In this document: positions 6,437-7,132 of the stretch, one piece after another
Numbering within the stretch: position 1 is the stretch's first letter
Layout: every line of letters begins with the position of its first letter
DNA from: Gemmatimonadota bacterium
Lineage (GTDB): Bacteria > Gemmatimonadota > Gemmatimonadetes > Gemmatimonadales > Gemmatimonadaceae
Length of the DNA: 7,132 bases
Reading direction: 5' to 3'
Assembly (NCBI GenBank): GCA_031127185.1
Contig: JARIET010000148.1
Location: 1 to 7,132, forward strand
Notes under the pieces: model-generated
What the model was told of the DNA's origin: nothing
What the model saw: only the letters and a program-made list of their open reading frames with translations
Database searches by the model: none
Translations under genes and position numbers: made by a program

Positions 6437-7066
6437 TTACCCCGGGCCGAGCTTCATCACCGCGTCCATGATCATCTTGTTGGTCGGCCGGATCTTGTAG
6501 TTCACTTCGGTGAACTTCCACTTCACGACTCCTTGCCGGTCTATGACGTACGTGGTCGGATGGGGGATCCCGCGCGGATTGTCCGGGTTCAGCAATCCGT
6601 AGCGGTCAATGACACGGTGGCCAGGATCGGACAGGAACGTGAAGTCGGGCTTTGCGCCTCCCTTCACGATCTTGTCTGCCATCATCTGCAATTGCTCGCG
6701 GGTATCGACCGAGAGCGCGATCAGTTCCACATCCTTCTTCTTGTTTTCATCCAGCAGGCCTTTCAGCTCCACGAGCTGATCTGTGCACCACGGTCACCAA
6801 TGGCCGCGGTAGAAGACGAGCACGATGCTCTTCTTTCCGCGGAACTGTGAAAGGGTGACGGGCGGACCGTCCTTGGCCGCAAGCGTGAAGTCGGGTGCGG
6901 ACGTGCCGACGGCCACGCGGCCGGTGTCGGTGGCCGGCAGCCCCGCTCCGTCCTTTGGGCCGAGCATGGAAGTGGCTTGCGCAGACACGGCGAATGGGGT
7001 GGCGGCACTGGCGGCCACCCATGCGATGCCGAACACGCGCTGTTGTAGCCATCGCGTTGCTTTCAT
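6437..7066 (-). CDS. Exported peroxiredoxin-like (AhpC/TSA, UxxC) protein, probable selenoprotein read through an in-frame TGA
   Basis: One 209-residue protein if TGA at 6796-6794 is read as selenocysteine (U91). The signal peptide (about 1-31) starts MKATRWLQQR and ends VSAQA. The thioredoxin-fold AhpC/TSA domain begins at VGTSAPDFTL (53-62) and continues QFRGKKSIVLVFYRGHW-U91-PWC94-TDQLVELKG. After the TGA the frame continues unbroken with typical redoxin segments (VELIALSVDTREQL, FTFLSDPGHRVIDRYGL, GIPHPTTYVIDRQGVVKWKF) to a TAA at 6437. Relatives have cysteine in the WCPxC position of U91, so the TGA falls exactly on the redox residue. It probably reduces peroxides or another oxidised substrate in the periplasm. 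The ATG at 7066 was chosen because the signal peptide starts there; the frame is open upstream to the window edge and the ribosome site is weak. Alternatives are a nonsense mutation or sequencing error, both less likely given the position and the hairpin. Confidence 0.85.
6763..6779 (-). promoter_or_regulatory. Putative bacterial SECIS hairpin
   Basis: Downstream of the TGA, minus-strand TCAGCTC-GTG-GAGCTGA forms a perfect 7-bp stem with a GUG loop. The first loop G lies 21 bases after the TGA, inside the spacing used to describe bacterial SECIS elements, and a G in the first two loop positions is a feature of that model. It would recruit SelB with Sec-tRNA. The stem also encodes the family-typical QLVEL residues, so part of the symmetry could be chance. 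Confidence 0.6.
6794..6796 (-). other. In-frame TGA, predicted selenocysteine codon (U91)
   Basis: The only in-frame stop in the 210-codon frame. Flanking residues are FYRGHW before and PWCTDQL after, matching the peroxiredoxin-like motif in which this position is cysteine. TGA differs from TGC and TGT by one base, so a point mutation is the main alternative. Confidence 0.78.
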
Positions 7067-7132
7067 TACACACCGGACCTGAAGGGGGAGAGGGTGCCAG
7101 CGTCCGTGCACCGACGCAGCAACTTCCGTAAT

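Noticed and set aside
6420..6521. N-terminal extension of the TlpA-like gene to ATG 6521
   Set aside because: It overlaps the upstream coding sequence by 83 bases and encodes a charged stretch before the membrane anchor. The ribosome site just after the upstream stop favours TTG at 6419.
6437..6772. Stand-alone 111-residue peroxiredoxin fragment starting at GTG 6772
   Set aside because: It lacks the N-terminal strand, the redox motif and a ribosome site, and is in frame with the upstream half across the TGA. It is better read as the C-terminal part of the selenoprotein.
7067..7111. Longer start of the peroxiredoxin-like gene at ATG 7111
   Set aside because: The added 15 residues do not resemble a signal peptide, whereas MKATRW at 7066 begins one. 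The ribosome site is weak in both cases, so this is not excluded.

Overview
The window is GC-rich, gene-dense bacterial chromosome. The mix of genes (exported M24 and S9 peptidases with alanine-rich signal peptides, a DUF2911 protein, TlpA-like and AhpC/TSA-like redoxins) resembles Gemmatimonadota or a similar soil/aquatic phylum. That assignment is inferred from gene content and style; no marker gene is present.

Layout. From the left edge to 1589, two minus-strand genes lie head to tail: a small VF530/DUF2132-family protein (1332-1589), then an exported M24 metallopeptidase (1-1289) whose last codons run off the window. A 273-base divergent intergenic region (1590-1862) follows. It holds a hairpin against the VF530 start codon, a second inverted repeat, and a good sigma70-like promoter built on two tandem 13-base palindromic repeats. 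The single plus-strand gene (1863-3017) is an AAA_14/DUF4143 ATPase that appears to be read from a leaderless transcript. Its stop lies 4 bases from the stop of the next, convergent gene.

From 7066 down to 3022 on the minus strand is a probable four-gene operon of exported or membrane-anchored proteins: a peroxiredoxin-like protein, a TlpA/ResA-like thioredoxin, a DUF2911 protein and an S9 prolyl-oligopeptidase-family hydrolase, with gaps of 17, 44 and 75 bases.

The most notable feature is in the first of these genes. The peroxiredoxin-like frame is interrupted by one in-frame TGA (6794-6796) exactly where the family has the first cysteine of its W-C-P-x-C redox motif. Reading continues in the same frame to a normal TAA. 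A perfect 7-bp hairpin with a GUG loop starts 14 bases after the TGA, with its loop at the distance expected of a bacterial SECIS element. I read this as one 209-residue selenoprotein with a U-P-W-C active site, which a standard gene caller would split into two fragments. The adjacent TlpA-like WCDPC protein is a natural candidate for its extracytoplasmic reductant. No Sec machinery (selA, selB, selC, selD) lies in the window, so the call depends on finding it elsewhere in the genome.
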